Source: Girardinichthys multiradiatus | Lineage: Eukaryota; Chordata; Actinopteri; Cyprinodontiformes; Goodeidae | DNA length: 64,000 bases | Direction of reading: 5' to 3' | Assembly (NCBI RefSeq): GCF_021462225.1 | Contig: NC_061811.1 | Coordinates: 5,791,663 to 5,855,662 of the forward strand | In this document: piece by piece, positions 1 to 11,428 of the stretch | Layout: each line of letters begins with the position of its first letter | Position numbering within the stretch: position 1 is the stretch's first letter | The notes under the pieces: generated by a model | Told to the model about the DNA's origin: nothing | Databases searched by the model: none | Seen by the model: only the letters and a program-made list of their open reading frames with translations | Program-made: the position numbers and the translations under genes

Positions 1-27
1 GAGTTATTGCTAATTTTGTTCAAAGAA

Positions 28-140
28 AGTCAGTCAGTCAGTCATTTTCTACCGCTTATTCCATAGTGGGTTGCGGGGAAGCTGGTGCCTATCTCCAGCA
101 GTCTATGGGCAAGAGGCGGGGTACACACTACACTACACAA
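28..140 (-). repeat. SINE-like repeat, 3' end fragment
   Basis: Read on the minus strand this is the 3' end of the same tRNA-headed SINE-like repeat that is complete at 54528-54887. Shared landmarks are the short tandem CAGT/CATT tail, the CCACTTATTCCATAGTGGGT-like block and the GGCGGGGTACAC block. Only the tail half is present. The rest of the segment to 865 shows no gene or repeat that I recognise. Confidence 0.6.
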
Positions 141-865
141 CAAATCAGAAACTTCTGGCGGTGGCCATATTTCTAACAGACTGGAAGAGCAACAAGCTAA
201 ACAATTTAACAGTATTTAAAAATACTGCAATATTTACTGGTAGCTTGCACTCAAACAATTCCTAAACAACATATTTGTAGCTGATATTATTTAATATTGA
301 TAGCATCCATTCTTTGTTCATTAGGGTCCTGCAGAGCTGCTCTCCTTCTCTGACTCCTTCCAGCATCATCGTAGACAAATTGACAGCAGCTTTCTGATTG
401 GCTAGGCAATTATCTGCTAATTAAGCCAGTCTGCAGACTTGACTCACCTTTCAAAACACCCATTGTATACACAGATCTACTTGGTTTCAGCCAGATCTAA
501 ATTCCTGTACATGTTGGCTGGGCAATGAGCAAGTTAAAGTTGTGAACTTAATACTAATATGGAAAAGTTGTTGAAAGAATGAACCAAATATGTTTAAAAT
601 TGAAAAATCACCAACACCACTAAAGGTTGAGATTGAATTGAATGTAAAGTTTAATTTATTGTGGTATGGTGCATCAACGAAAAGCAAAGGTTTGAATACT
701 CTTCATTGCAGTAATTTATAATGCTGAATAATTTCTAAAAGATAATCAATTATTGGTTGTAATATTTTTTTGTCTTATTGCTTCAAAGTGCAGATCATAT
801 ATACAGTAAAAGAGCCAGACAATTTTTGAAGCCGCACCTCCCTAAAACAGAAATACAATACCACA
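141..865. other. No gene seen
   Basis: AT-rich sequence with only short, unconvincing open frames on both strands. I see no repeat, RNA gene or splice-flanked exon. It ends at the TA dinucleotide (866-867) that borders the Tc1/mariner element. Confidence 0.5.
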
Positions 866-867
866 TA

Positions 868-897
868 CAGGGGTTGAACAATGAAACTGAAACACCT
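868..897 (+). repeat. Left terminal inverted repeat of DD36E element
   Basis: Thirty bases starting CAGGGGTTGAACAATG. They match the reverse complement of 2108-2137 except at one position (A here, G in the right copy). This is the expected transposase binding and cleavage end. Confidence 0.92.
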
Positions 898-1053
898 ATC
901 ATTTTAGTGTGGGAGGTTTCATGGATAAATTGGACCAGCCTGGTAGCCAGTCTTCATTGATTGCACATTGCACCAGTAAGAGCAGAGTGTGAAGGTTCAA
1001 TTAGCAGGGTAAGAGCACAGTTTTGCTCAAAATATTGAAATGCACACAACATT

Positions 1054-2085
1054 ATGGGTGACATACCAGAGTTCAAAAGAGGACAAATTGTTGGTGCACG
1101 TCTTGCTGGAGCATCTGTGACCAAGACAGCAAGTCTTTGTGATGTATCAAGAGCCACGGTATCCAGGGTAATGTCAGCATACCACCAAGAAGGACGAACC
1201 ACATCCAACAGGATTAACTGTGGACGCAAGAGGAAGCTGTCTGAAAGGGATGTTTGGGTGCTAACCCGGATTGTATCCAAAAAACATAAAACCACGGCTG
1301 CCCAAATCACGGCAGAATTAAATGTGCACCTCAACTCTCCTGTTTCCACCAGAACTGTCCGTCGGGAGCTCCACAGGGTCAATATACACGGCCGGGCTGC
1401 TAGAGCCAAACCTTTGGTCACTCATGCCAATGCCAAACATCGGTTTCAATGGTGCAAGGAGCACAGATCTTGGGCTTTGGACAATGTGAAACATGTATTG
1501 TTCTCTGATGAGTCCACCTTTACTGTTTTCCCCACATCCGAGAGAGTTACGGTGTGGAGAAGCCCCAAAGAAGCGTACCACCCAGACTGTCGCATGCCCA
1601 GAGTGAAGCATGGGGGTGGATCAGTGATGGTGTGGGCTGCCATATCATGGCATTCCCTTGGCCCAATACTTGTGCTAGATGGGCGCGTCACTGCCAAGGA
1701 CTACCGAACCATTCTTGAGGACCATGTGCATCCAATGGTTCAAACATTGTATCCTGAAGGCGGTGCCGTGTATCAGGATGACAATGCACCAATACACACA
1801 GCAAGACTGGTGAAAGATTGGTTTGATGAACATGAAAGTGAAGTTGAACATCTCCCATGGCCTGCACAGTCACCAGATCTAAATATTATTGAGCCACTTT
1901 GGGGTGTTTTGGAGGAGCGAGTCAGGAAACGTTTTCCTCCACCTGTATCACGTATTGACCTGGCCACTATCCTGCAAGAAGAATGGCTTAAAATCCCTCT
2001 GACCACTGTGCAGGACTTGTATATGTCATTCCCAAGACGAATTGACGCTGTATTGGCCACAAAAGGAGGCCTTACACCATACTAA
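1054..2085 (+). CDS. Tc1/mariner transposase (DD36E), full length
   Basis: A 343-residue cut-and-paste transposase, within the usual 340-350 length of the superfamily. Residues 1-50 form a helix-turn-helix-like DNA-binding region, followed by a GRKRKL stretch (57-62) resembling the GRPR AT-hook-like linker between the two DNA-binding subdomains. The catalytic RNase H-like domain has D152 (in FSDES), D243 (in QDDNAP) and E280 (in LNIIEP), with 90 and then 36 intervening residues. The glycine-rich HGGGSVMVW segment lies at 186-194. The frame has no stop or shift, and the ATG chosen lies 186 bp inside the left end, as in related elements. It would act in the nucleus on the inverted repeats at 868 and 2137. 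No internal damage is visible, so the copy may be functional; expression cannot be judged. Confidence 0.95.
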   Translation: MGDIPEFKRGQIVGARLAGASVTKTASLCDVSRATVSRVMSAYHQEGRTTSNRINCGRKRKLSERDVWVLTRIVSKKHKTTAAQITAELNVHLNSPVSTRTVRRELHRVNIHGRAARAKPLVTHANAKHRFQWCKEHRSWALDNVKHVLFSDESTFTVFPTSERVTVWRSPKEAYHPDCRMPRVKHGGGSVMVWAAISWHSLGPILVLDGRVTAKDYRTILEDHVHPMVQTLYPEGGAVYQDDNAPIHTARLVKDWFDEHESEVEHLPWPAQSPDLNIIEPLWGVLEERVRKRFPPPVSRIDLATILQEEWLKIPLTTVQDLYMSFPRRIDAVLATKGGLTPY

Positions 2086-2107
2086 TAAATTATTGTGGTC
2101 TAAAACC

Positions 2108-2137
2108 AGGTGTTTCAGTTTCATTGTCCAACCCCTG
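2108..2137 (-). repeat. Right terminal inverted repeat of DD36E element
   Basis: Inverted partner of 868-897 with one mismatch, ending CAACCCCTG next to TA at 2138-2139. Confidence 0.92.
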
Positions 2138-2453
2138 TATTTATAAGAGCAGCGCAAGACTGCCACTTATTTAAAAAAAAGTTTCCAACACGAATATTTT
2201 GAAAACTTATTCATGTTGGATTCACAAAAATCCAATTATGTAAAAAAGAGTGGATGATATTCTTTAAATTAAATCCATAAAGAAACTTTTCCACCAAAAA
2301 CAGCATTTCTCTGTTAGAAACACTCTGTAAAACAGGTGCAATCTTGTCCACAAGAGAAGCGACAACCAAAAGATGAGCGACAAGAACATAACACAGTTTA
2401 TGCCACAGCAATGACAAGTAAATCTTGTGGTGTCAGCAGCAGGACCGTTAAAA

Positions 2454-2714
2454 GCAATTCAGTTCAATTCAGTTTTATTTATATAGCACCAATTCACAAC
2501 ACATGTTGTCTCAAGGCACTTCACAACAGTCAGGTTCATACATTCCAATAATAACTAACCATTGAACAGTGCAGTCAGATTCAGTTATTTATTCAAATTG
2601 GATAAAAAGTTTTTCTATCTAAGGAAACCCAGCAGATTGCATCCAGTCAGAGACTCGCAGCATTCCCTCCTCCTGGATGAGCATGTAGAGACAGTGGACA
2701 GTCACTGGCATTGT
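2454..2714 (-). mobile_element. L2-type LINE, 3' end fragment
   Basis: On the minus strand this is the 3' untranslated end of the LINE family seen at 23170-24671. The two share the tail region (TATATAAATAAA-like sequence and TGAATTGAATTG ending), the TTGTCTCAAGGCACTTCACA block and the TAGATAGAAAAACTTTTTATCC block. The copy is 5'-truncated and retains no coding sequence. The flanking stretch 2138-2453 shows nothing recognisable. Confidence 0.75.
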
Positions 2715-5700
2715 TTGTGAATTTTTGGGAAAATGTGTTGATGGTGGTTTTTAGGTTTTAAATGTCCTTGATCAATACAAAACATTTGATTAAGTCCCTG
2801 CATTGAGTTACTAATTAAAATCTCTCCAAAAGTTCCTGCTGCATGTTTACTCACTTTAACTAGCTGCAGCTGTGTCTTGTTTTTTCTCAGTGTCTGAGCC
2901 AAATGAATGTCAAATTGTATATTTTAACTTTACATTCAAACCACCACACATGTAACATAGGCTTCAGGTGAACCTTTATTGCTAAACATGTCTGTGTTAT
3001 GAAACTAGCTGCAGATGGATTTACAGAGTTTAAGTGGTAAGTTAGATGTTTCCCTCAGAATAAAGTTTTAACAGCTATGTTACTTTAGTTCAATTAAACC
3101 CTCAAGAGAAAAACTCAGACTGATTATAGTGTTGACAGATTAGACTTTCAGCTGCTTCCATTCACTGCTGCTATATTCTACTCAACCACTGCTTGGTTTG
3201 CTAAGATATTCTGGTGGCCCAATCGTTTGCAAAATTGGGGGTACCAACTCAAGCCCTTGCCCATCAGAATTACAATACTGGAAATATGCCTTGCTTAATG
3301 CTGTCAGAATTTCTTTCTATACTGATTTATACAAAGGGTCTTCGGTTGAGGTTATATTTGTAAATCCAAACATAGCTTACTTGTACTTTTGGTGTAAACA
3401 AACTAGTCAGTTCCAGCCCACACAGAGCCAACTGATGGCAGGTCATCAGTACATTTGAACAAACCACATTTTGCATGATATATGTCAGGTGTGAAGTAGT
3501 AATGCATTCTTACAAACATGAGGTGCAGCAGGGCATGTCTGTGTCTTGTTTATATTCACTGACCCCGGGTGTAATTGAAATGATGATTTAGAGCGGGAGC
3601 GGTGCAACTCGATTCTCTCTGTCATTCTGAACTCATTACAGCCATTCAAACACGAAAGGCAGCTGGAACAGAAATCGGCCATTGCAGACTGCTGTTGGGT
3701 TTGCAGGGCCACAAATTGAATTTAGGATCCGAAAATTACCTGTCAGAAACCTTTATCAACTCCTATTTAATGAATCACAAGCAAAACACACAGATTAGCT
3801 TAAAACACAAAAAAGGGGCTAAAGTAAAATGTCCTTGAGCAACACAAAACCCTGCAGTAGCTACAGAGAATTGGCACAAAACCAATTTGAGTGCAAGTGT
3901 CTCATGGTAAAGTGCAAAAAAGATTAAAGAAATCTTCCAGTTTTTATCTGATTGCATAACACATTTTTAAACATGTCAATTCAGCAGTCTTGTAGCTCTA
4001 ATCAATAAGACACTAAAACAAACATGCCTCCTGCTGCTCATTAGTGCACAGCAAGTGATGCTCAGTAACCTGCACTCTTGGGGGCTTCATATACTGTACA
4101 CTATGTGCTCACATTATTTAACAATGTGCTCGTGAGCACTTTCATGTTTTGCATGAAAAAACATTTATATTCACTGGTCAACCTAAGATTATCTCAGAGC
4201 CAAATTCAGAAAGAGAAGAAAATAGGGGAAGAGAGACGTCACATGATTTAAGTGACAGTGATTAAAGCTGGTTTCAATGAAGACGACTAGAGGGCGTGAA
4301 ATGGTTCAGGGTGATAATGGTTAGCATCTCTTAGGGGGCCTATTATTAGATTTAAACTGCTGCTGTACAACCACCTATTGATACAACCTACAGAATATTA
4401 CAACCTCATACATGAGTTTATAACAAACTACAGCATTGTAACACACGTCAAGTCAGAAGAAGAACTAAATTATGAATAAGTTTAGTAAAAAATGGAAATT
4501 TAAAAGAAGGAGGTTTTAGTTTCCTTATTTACTGGGAAGAGCAAGCAAGATGGTAGCCAAGGAAAGACAGGTTTCATTTAAGTGTTTAAAAATAAATTAC
4601 AATAAAATGTAAAAAAAAAAGAAAAAAAGAAAACAATTGTGCTAAAATACAAGAAAAACATGCAAACACTTTCACCCTCTGACATCCGCCACACCAAAAT
4701 CAAATGTGCAATCAAGAATCACTATCAGTATCTAAACTAGATGTTGTTCTTGGTGGTTTTGAAGTCCACCAGTTTAAGGTGGACTGGTTGTTAAACTGGT
4801 TGTGGGTGTTTAAACTCCTGGGAAAAGGAACATCTTTCAGTCCACTCAGCTGAGAAAATCAATAAATCAAAAATCAATCAATAAATCAATCAAGAAATTC
4901 CTTCCTCAGATTAACTGATGTGCACCACACTAATGAATCCTCACAGCCTTCACACCTTTAATCCCTGACCTAACACTGCATTCTAAGTGCCAGGTTGCTT
5001 CCCACTGAGCTGTAGACCTGATTCCAAAGTTGAAGCTTAACGTAGATCTTATATACCATGAGTCATTGTTCTGCTTTAGATGTAAACATCTTCATGTGAT
5101 TCGGTATAAATGAACTCATTTCAATGTCTTCAGTGACACTGTGATAATAATGTCAACCTGTGGAAAGAGAATATTTTTTCAGTTGAAACCGAAAGAATAG
5201 TAAACATTACATATTTGTGCTGTGCTAGTGTTTGCTATTCTTTCGGTTTTTAAATATTTAGGCTGTACATGCTGTGCACTGACGAGACACTTTCTGAATA
5301 CCAGCAGAGATGAAGTTTAGTTTGTTTTTGTTAAAAAGGTTTTTTCGGCATGAATCACAATTTCCTTCCAACAACAAACAGCACCTCCCAAATCTTACCT
5401 TCAGGCAGATGCAGTTGATTTAGATGGACAATTTTCTTATCTTATTAGGGCACATTTTTATAGATAATGTTATTTTATCATGTATTAACCAGGTTTCTTC
5501 ATTTATCTTAATTTTGCAGTAAATAGAACCACAAACATCCAATATCTTTATTCAGTAAGAGTCTTGGGCTAGGAGAACAATCAAAACAGTATGGATGACC
5601 CTTTTTATGTTTTGGATTCCGTACATTTAACCAAGTAGGTTGCACTAGTTAAGAAATACATCTATCCTAAATGGATGCTCTGAAAGGTGACACACATTAT

Positions 5701-6543
5701 TAGGAAGATATTTATATATAGTGCTGAACAGTTTTGGGACATTTGACTACAGATAGTGAGTACCACTGTACACATATTTGTGAAGAAAGTGCTTAGATTT
5801 GTTTACTTGCAACTGTGCTGTGAGCTGCTCGATTGCATTTCCAACTGAACACAGACTATATTCAAGAAATTATGAATTAGATCACCAAGGCAATATAAAG
5901 CTACATTGGGAAGCTGTTGTCAGAAAACTGAGTTTGAACCACACGTCTATTTCCATTTCCTAAAAAAATGACTGAAAATCAGAATAAAACCTTTATATTT
6001 ATCCGTCTTCCTATAGAGACATAAGACTGATTATTTACCCACTGGAAAAATTTTTAAACTGTGTTGATTTATGATTTTCGGGTACCGGTGAAAGGGCATC
6101 AGGGCCTGAGTTTGTATATTTAGCACATTTTACCTTTTAAACAATGGAAAGTAAAGTATTTGACAGACAAATTATCACATAGCCTGCAGTTATAATTCTA
6201 ATCTAATATTGTTCACACCACCATGTTTCTCATAAGCCTCTTTCAACCATAAGTCCACAAAGCTGTGAAGACGAGCCCCTCTCTGAGCTGCCTCTGGCCA
6301 TTCATAAATCACAAATCAAGCCAGCGATGAAGCACACAAATGTGAGTTTATAAAAATCCAAAAGCTTCTGGCCCAACTTCCAAGGTGAAACAGAAAGGAG
6401 CAGAAATCCCTGAATAATACCAGAAGCTGAAATGTGTTGTCCAGGTCTTGAGGGAGCAGAACAGCCCTAGATCATCACACTACCAACAACATGTTTGAAA
6501 GTCAGTATGATGAATTTGTTCAGAAACTCTGTGTTTGTTCTAC
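2715..6543. other. Long stretch without recognisable genes
   Basis: AT-rich sequence with short open frames only (longest about 86 codons at 3198-3458, with no recognisable motif). A purine-rich A tract lies at about 4611-4634. One hairpin is listed separately at 5186-5249. I see no transposon ends or RNA genes. Confidence 0.5.
5186..5249 (+). repeat. 20-bp inverted repeat (hairpin) with 24-nt loop
   Basis: The arm at 5186-5205 (AAACCGAAAGAATAGTAAAC) is matched by the reverse complement of 5230-5249 with one difference. In a plus-strand RNA that difference is a G-U pair, so all 20 positions pair. Size and loop resemble a microRNA precursor, but the ends could equally be a remnant of a small inverted-repeat transposon. 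No expression evidence exists here. Confidence 0.55.
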
Positions 6544-7055
6544 TGTCATGATCCAGTTGTGTCAGGTGTTTTGAGTTTAATTCCTAGTCTCTGTTTCCTC
6601 AGTTTCTTGTTTATATTTACTTGGTGTTGCCATTTGTATTTCTTCCTTTGCATACTTATTTCCTAGATCATTCTTATATATTCAGATTTCTTAGTTTGAT
6701 TCTTTCCAGTATTTCAGTTCAGCGTCTGTGTTCATTCTCTCTCCTTTCATTGATTTCAGCTGCTACTCCTGATTGCTCTCACCTGCTTGTCATGCCTTCT
6801 CTTCAGTCTCTCCCAGTATTTAAACTGTTGGTTGTCATTGCTCTTTGCTGGTTTCTCCTGTTACTCTGTTTCATGGTTCATGTAATATGGCCTCTGTTGT
6901 TTTGTTCCGGATTCAACTACCTGCCAGGTTCATGCTCTGTTTCTTTAAAAGAGCTTTCTTTGTATGTTTTTGGCTTTATTATTATTAGATTTTTAAACAG
7001 TAGGCAATTTGAAGAATGGCCATTAAAGTTGATTCTGGTTCTAAAATTGTGACTC
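6544..7055 (+). mobile_element. Solo LTR-like block (gypsy-type), boundaries approximate
   Basis: Begins TGTCATGATCC, a common start of teleost gypsy-type LTRs. A TATTTAA core promoter motif lies at 6817-6823 after a pyrimidine-rich U3-like region, and a downstream TTTATTATTATTAG segment could carry the polyadenylation signal. No internal gag or pol follows, so it looks like a solo LTR or fragment. The long open frame 6621-7052 inside it is a by-product of T-rich sequence. The 3' boundary is unclear and no target duplication was found. Confidence 0.5.
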
Positions 7056-7407
7056 TGTCCATAATGTTTTTATATTACACATTTCTCTGTTGAAACATCA
7101 ACTTCACATGGTGGAGAGTTGAATCTTACAACAGTCCACCCTCCTTCATGGACAGGATCTCAAGGTGCAGTGATGGAGAAGAGCTTGAGAATGCCAGAGT
7201 GTTATCTTTGCTTTTTGCAGGTTATATGTTTCTGTTGGCATCATCAAGCCATACCTTCAGCAAAGTGTAAAGCAGCCAGGAAGAAACAAGTCTCTCTGAC
7301 TCTGGGGCCTTGCTTCTTAACTAGAAAAATCTTGAATGGTTCATCTAGGGTGGGGTCAGTCTCTGCCTCAAGTGGAGGAGTTAAAACATCTTGTTCATAA
7401 GCGATGG

Positions 7408-7499
7408 AAGGATGGAGTGGGAGATGGATAGATGGAGGTGGTTTTCAGGGCACATCCCAGTGTGCAGAGACCTCAGGGTGGAGCCACAGTACATGTAAA
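7408..7499. repeat. Dispersed repeat, copy 1 (partner at 14501-14585)
   Basis: About 85 bases, from AAGGATGGAGTGGGAGATGG to CCACAGTACATGTAAA, recur nearly unchanged at 14501-14585 in the same orientation. Family unknown. A GGAT-rich run follows at 7580-7598. Confidence 0.65.
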
Positions 7500-8642
7500 G
7501 ACTGTTCTGACCTGGAAATGCCTTAGGAACCTCTAGAAATTGCTGACCTCCCCCTCCCCACCTTATTTCAGATAAACAGAGGATGATGGATGGATGGATT
7601 TATAAATCTTGGATTTTCTGTAACAATGAGTGGCATATTTTTCTTGCAGTTCAAACTAAATATTCAACCTTTGAAGGACAAAATTGACAAGTTAAACAAC
7701 TTTACAAAAAATTAATCACTTTATATTTATAGTCAACTGGGAGAGGAAGGCTCAGTCCAACAGAGTATGGATCATGAGAATTCAGAATAACAGTTTAACC
7801 CTGAGAAAGAAACAGCTCCACATAGGAAACAATATGGAAAGGAACTGCAAATAGGACCGCTCAAGGTGACTTTGGAGGGATCAGATCCCTTTCCCCCACA
7901 GAGGTGATGCAATGTAAAAGAAGGTCCTCCCCATGCTGACTGCATACAAAGCAAGAACAAAGACCTCTGTAGCAAAGCTGTTGTGCAACACAAAGAAAGA
8001 GAGAAGATCTTTAAAGAAAACTGTACAAATGAGGAACTGTAATACTTCTGTCAACCCTTTTGTACAAACAAGTAAACAACAAGTTTATTTTGGTTCTGCA
8101 TCGATGCCTAACCTTTTAACATCTTTTTAAATTCTGTAGCCCTTCTGATGCTGCCTGGCTTCACACTGATGTGCAAAAAGCCAGAACTATATGAAAACTG
8201 ACAGATAGAAACTGTTTTAATTTTAAGATAAAATCTGTTTTGATTCTTGGATGTGAATTCATAGATGAAGAGTGTAAAAACTAAAAGGCATAAAAGTGCA
8301 TGTTATTTTCTGCGTGAAGAACTGCCGTTAAATGGGATTCTTATGATGGTGCAAGCCTGGGGTTTTAAATAGATGACTGTCAAATGACAAAGCATTTATG
8401 CTGGAGCTATGTGAAACAAATGTATTTCACATGGATTCAGTGTTTTTGCCAGAGGCGTTTGGCTTTTCAGCTGGATCTCCAGTCTCTGTCAGCAGGACCA
8501 ATGCCTTTAAACAGGCGTTTTAACAAGTATGCAGGGATATGTCTGCCCCGCTCAGCAGATCTCTGCATAGCAAGTAAACCATTAGAGCTTCAGATGCAAG
8601 CTTCATGCACACAAATTCAGATGAACCAATTGGGCCGAGACA
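7500..8642. other. No gene seen
   Basis: Open frames are short (largest 93 codons, 8384-8665) and carry no recognisable motif. No inverted repeats or RNA genes stand out. Confidence 0.45.
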
Positions 8643-8795
8643 AATCCAGAACAAATTCTGTCTAATGTCTAATAAATCAACCTGAACCCTGCTCTTCAAC
8701 TTGAAAAAAAATCATATATCTTCTGTCTGATTTGGCTGGTAAATTTGAGTGAAGTTGTTCTGTAATGAGGAAGGTTCTGAGTCAGACTGGTGCCG
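8643..8795. repeat. Dispersed repeat shared with 37094-37218
   Basis: The stretch running from ATCCAGAACAAATTC through GTGAAGTTGTTCTGTAATGAGGA recurs, diverged, inside the deleted Tc1-like element at 36945-37973. Family not identified. Confidence 0.55.
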
Positions 8796-8964
8796 TCTCG
8801 GAGAAATATAGATGCTGTACTGTTTGACTGTCATCCTCAGAATAAAAAATATGTAAGAAAGAAGAGAAAGACAATGCACATACAACACATCCTCAGCTGG
8901 TTTGCTGTCTTGTAGCTTACAATGCTTTTCAAACCCATTTAACTTTTGGGACGGTTTTTATATT

Positions 8965-11037
8965 CCAGACTCATCCAGACTACTACCAACAGTCTGGACG
9001 AGTACACAGAGACTGTGACTTCCTACATCAGCTTCTGTGAGGACAGCTGTGTACCATCATGCACCAGGGTGAATTACAACAACGACAAACCCTGGTTCAC
9101 AGCCAAACTCAGAAGGTTAAGACTGGATAAGGAAGAAGCCTTCAGGAGTGGAGACAAAGACATATACAGAGAGGCGAAGTACAAGTTTGGCCAAAAGCCC
9201 CCCACTCCATTAACGACCGACACCTCGCCAACGACCTGAACGAGTTCTATTGCCGCTTTGAAAGACAAAGGGACAGTCCTGCAACCATCCCCCACGACAC
9301 CCCCCAACAGCTGCAGCCACAATCCACCACCCCCACCTCCCCAACCTCAAGAGGGGCCTTGGCACCTCCAACCCCTACCCTGAAGTTCCCCCCCACCAGC
9401 CCCCTACCCACGCCGGGGACGGCTCTTTCCATCCAGGAGAGGGACGTCAACAAACTCTTCAGGAGACAGAACCCCCGGAAAGCTGCTGGACCGGATTTCA
9501 AGTCCTCCACCATCGTCCCTGTTCCCAAGAAGCCAAGGACCACAGGGCTTAATGACTTCAGACCAGTCGCCCTGACCTCTGTGGTGATGAAGTCCTTTGA
9601 GCACCTTGTGCTCTCACACCTAAAAGACATCACCGACCCCCTCCTGGACCCCCTGCAGTTTGCCTACAGAACCAACAGGTCTGTAGATGATGCAGTCAAC
9701 CTAGCCCTTCACTTCATCCTCCGGCACCTGGACTCCACAGGAACCTACGCCAGGATCCTGTTTTTGGATTTCAGCTCTGCCTTCAACACCATCGTCCCAG
9801 CTCTGCTCCAGGAGAAGCTCTCCCAGCTGAGTGTGCCCGACTCCACCTGCAGGTGGATCACTGACTTCCTGTCTGACAGGAAGCAGCGTGTGAGGCTGGG
9901 GAAGCACGTCTCTGACTCCCTGACCATCAGCACCGGTTCCCCCCAAGGCTGTGTTCCCTCTCCTCTGCTCTTCTCCCTGTACACCAACAGCTGCACCTCC
10001 AGTCACCAGTCTGTCAAGCTTCTGAAGTTTGCGGACGACACCACCCTGATCGGACTCATCTCTGATGGTGACGAGTCCGCGTACAGATGGGAGGTGGACC
10101 ATCTGTTGGACTGGTGCAACCAGAACAACCTTGAGCTCAACGCTCTAAAGACAGTGGAGATGGTTGTGGACTTCAGGCAGAACCCAGCCCCACCTGCCCC
10201 CATCACCCTCTGTGACTCCACAATTGACACTGTAGAATCTTTCCGCTTCCTGGGAACCATCATCTCCCAGGATCTCAAGTGGGAGCCAAACATCAGCTCC
10301 CTCATCAAGAAAGCCCAGCAGAGGATGTTCTTCCTGCGGCAGCTGAAGAAATTCAACCTGCCAAAGACTATGATGGTGCACTTCTACACAGCCATCATTG
10401 AGTCCATCCTCACCTCCTCCATCACCATCTGGTACGCCGCTGCTACAGCCAAGGATAAGGGCAGGCTGCAGCGTGTCATTCGGTCTGCTGAGAAGGTGAT
10501 TGGCTGCAGTCTACTGTCACTCCAGGAACTGTACACCTCCAGGACCCTGAAGCCGGCAGGGAAGATTCTGGCTGATCCCTCCCACTCTGGTCACAGACTC
10601 TTTGAGACTCTCTCCTCTGGCAGGAGGCTGCGGTCCATCCGGACCAAAACCTCACGCCACAAGAACTGTTTTTTCCCATCTGCCACCAGCCTTGTTAACA
10701 AAGCCCGGAAACCACACTGACACTCTCCCTTTCCCCCACACCCCCCCTTTTTTGCTGACAGGACACCTGTAACCTGTAACTCTATGCGTTACATTAACGC
10801 TCAGCTTGGACTCCTGCCATACTTGCACAATGATCATCTGCACTGTTGTACTGCTCTTGCATCTTATACTGCTCTACATTTACTCTCACTCACTTAAAAC
10901 TGTGCACATATATTTATATTATATTGTAGATATGTTTATACTGTTTAATTTGTATTGTATTGCACCGACTACGACAAAACAAATTCCTTGTATGTCCAAA
11001 AATGTACTTGGCAATAAAGCTTTTCTGATACTGATAT
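8965..11037 (+). mobile_element. Rex1/Babar-like LINE, 5'-truncated, internally deleted
   Basis: A non-LTR retrotransposon fragment. It starts inside the region upstream of the reverse transcriptase, contains most of the reverse transcriptase and its C-terminal region, and ends in a 3' tail with AATAAAG and short CTGATA repeats (11010-11037), the usual retroposed end. The reverse transcriptase has the LDFSSAFNT motif typical of Rex1-type elements. The endonuclease half is missing (5' truncation), and there are at least two internal deletions, near 9190 and at about 9497, judged against my memory of the family. Rex1/Babar is my best assignment; another CR1-group family is possible. Confidence 0.85.
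9359..10720 (+). pseudogene. LINE reverse transcriptase, damaged (Rex1-like)
   Basis: A 453-codon open frame covering the reverse transcriptase palm and thumb and the C-terminal region. Visible motifs are NDFRPVALTS (65-74), LDFSSAFNT (136-144), TGSPQGCV (192-199) and the catalytic FADD (224-227), which is intact. Near residue 46, AAGPD runs directly into FKSSTIVPVPKK; related elements have roughly 30 more residues here, so an in-frame deletion has removed part of the fingers region. Upstream, 8946-9239 carries the preceding LINE segment in another frame (DKPWFTAKLRRLR), separated by a frame-breaking deletion near 9190. It cannot make a complete ORF2 protein. The ATG at 9359 is only the first one in the frame. 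Confidence 0.85.
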
Positions 11038-11208
11038 GAAAAATCAAAATGGGGTGCCAGCCTGGTAACCCTTCTGACAAAATTGTTGTATTATTGTAAC
11101 ATTTCCCTTAACTGTCAAATAAGGATCATACCTACTAATGAAGTTGACCCCTTAACAGCTTTGAATGACAATAAAGATTGTTTCTTTTCTTTTTTTTTTT
11201 TGGTTTTT

Positions 11209-11309
<101 letters not shown>

Positions 11310-11428
11310 TAGATAAACCCCCCCACCCAAAAAAAAGAAACATATTCACATATTCAGTTTTGTATTTTGTAAATATCCAAAAATGAAAATGAAAATTAAA
11401 TGTCCAATGGTCTTTTCTTCTCTTCCAG

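Larger units (their letters stand above)
868..2137 (+). mobile_element. Tc1/mariner transposon, DD36E type, apparently intact
   Basis: A 1,270-bp element bounded by 30-bp terminal inverted repeats that differ at one base, each next to a TA dinucleotide (866-867 and 2138-2139), the usual Tc1/mariner target duplication. It holds one uninterrupted transposase gene. Complete inverted repeats, a full-length frame and the flanking TA pair suggest a young insertion. The spacing of the last two catalytic residues is 36, not the 34 of ordinary Tc1 elements, which fits the animal DD36E group described as Incomer. That family assignment is from memory and needs an alignment. Confidence 0.93.

Noticed and set aside
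954..1421. Minus-strand 155-codon frame
   Set aside because: Antisense of the Tc1 transposase gene; no motif.
6621..7052. 143-codon hydrophobic frame that looks like a membrane protein
   Set aside because: Lies inside T-rich LTR-like sequence, where Leu/Phe/Ser codons arise by composition.
9247..9633. 128-codon minus frame
   Set aside because: Shadow of the LINE reverse transcriptase in a C-rich stretch.
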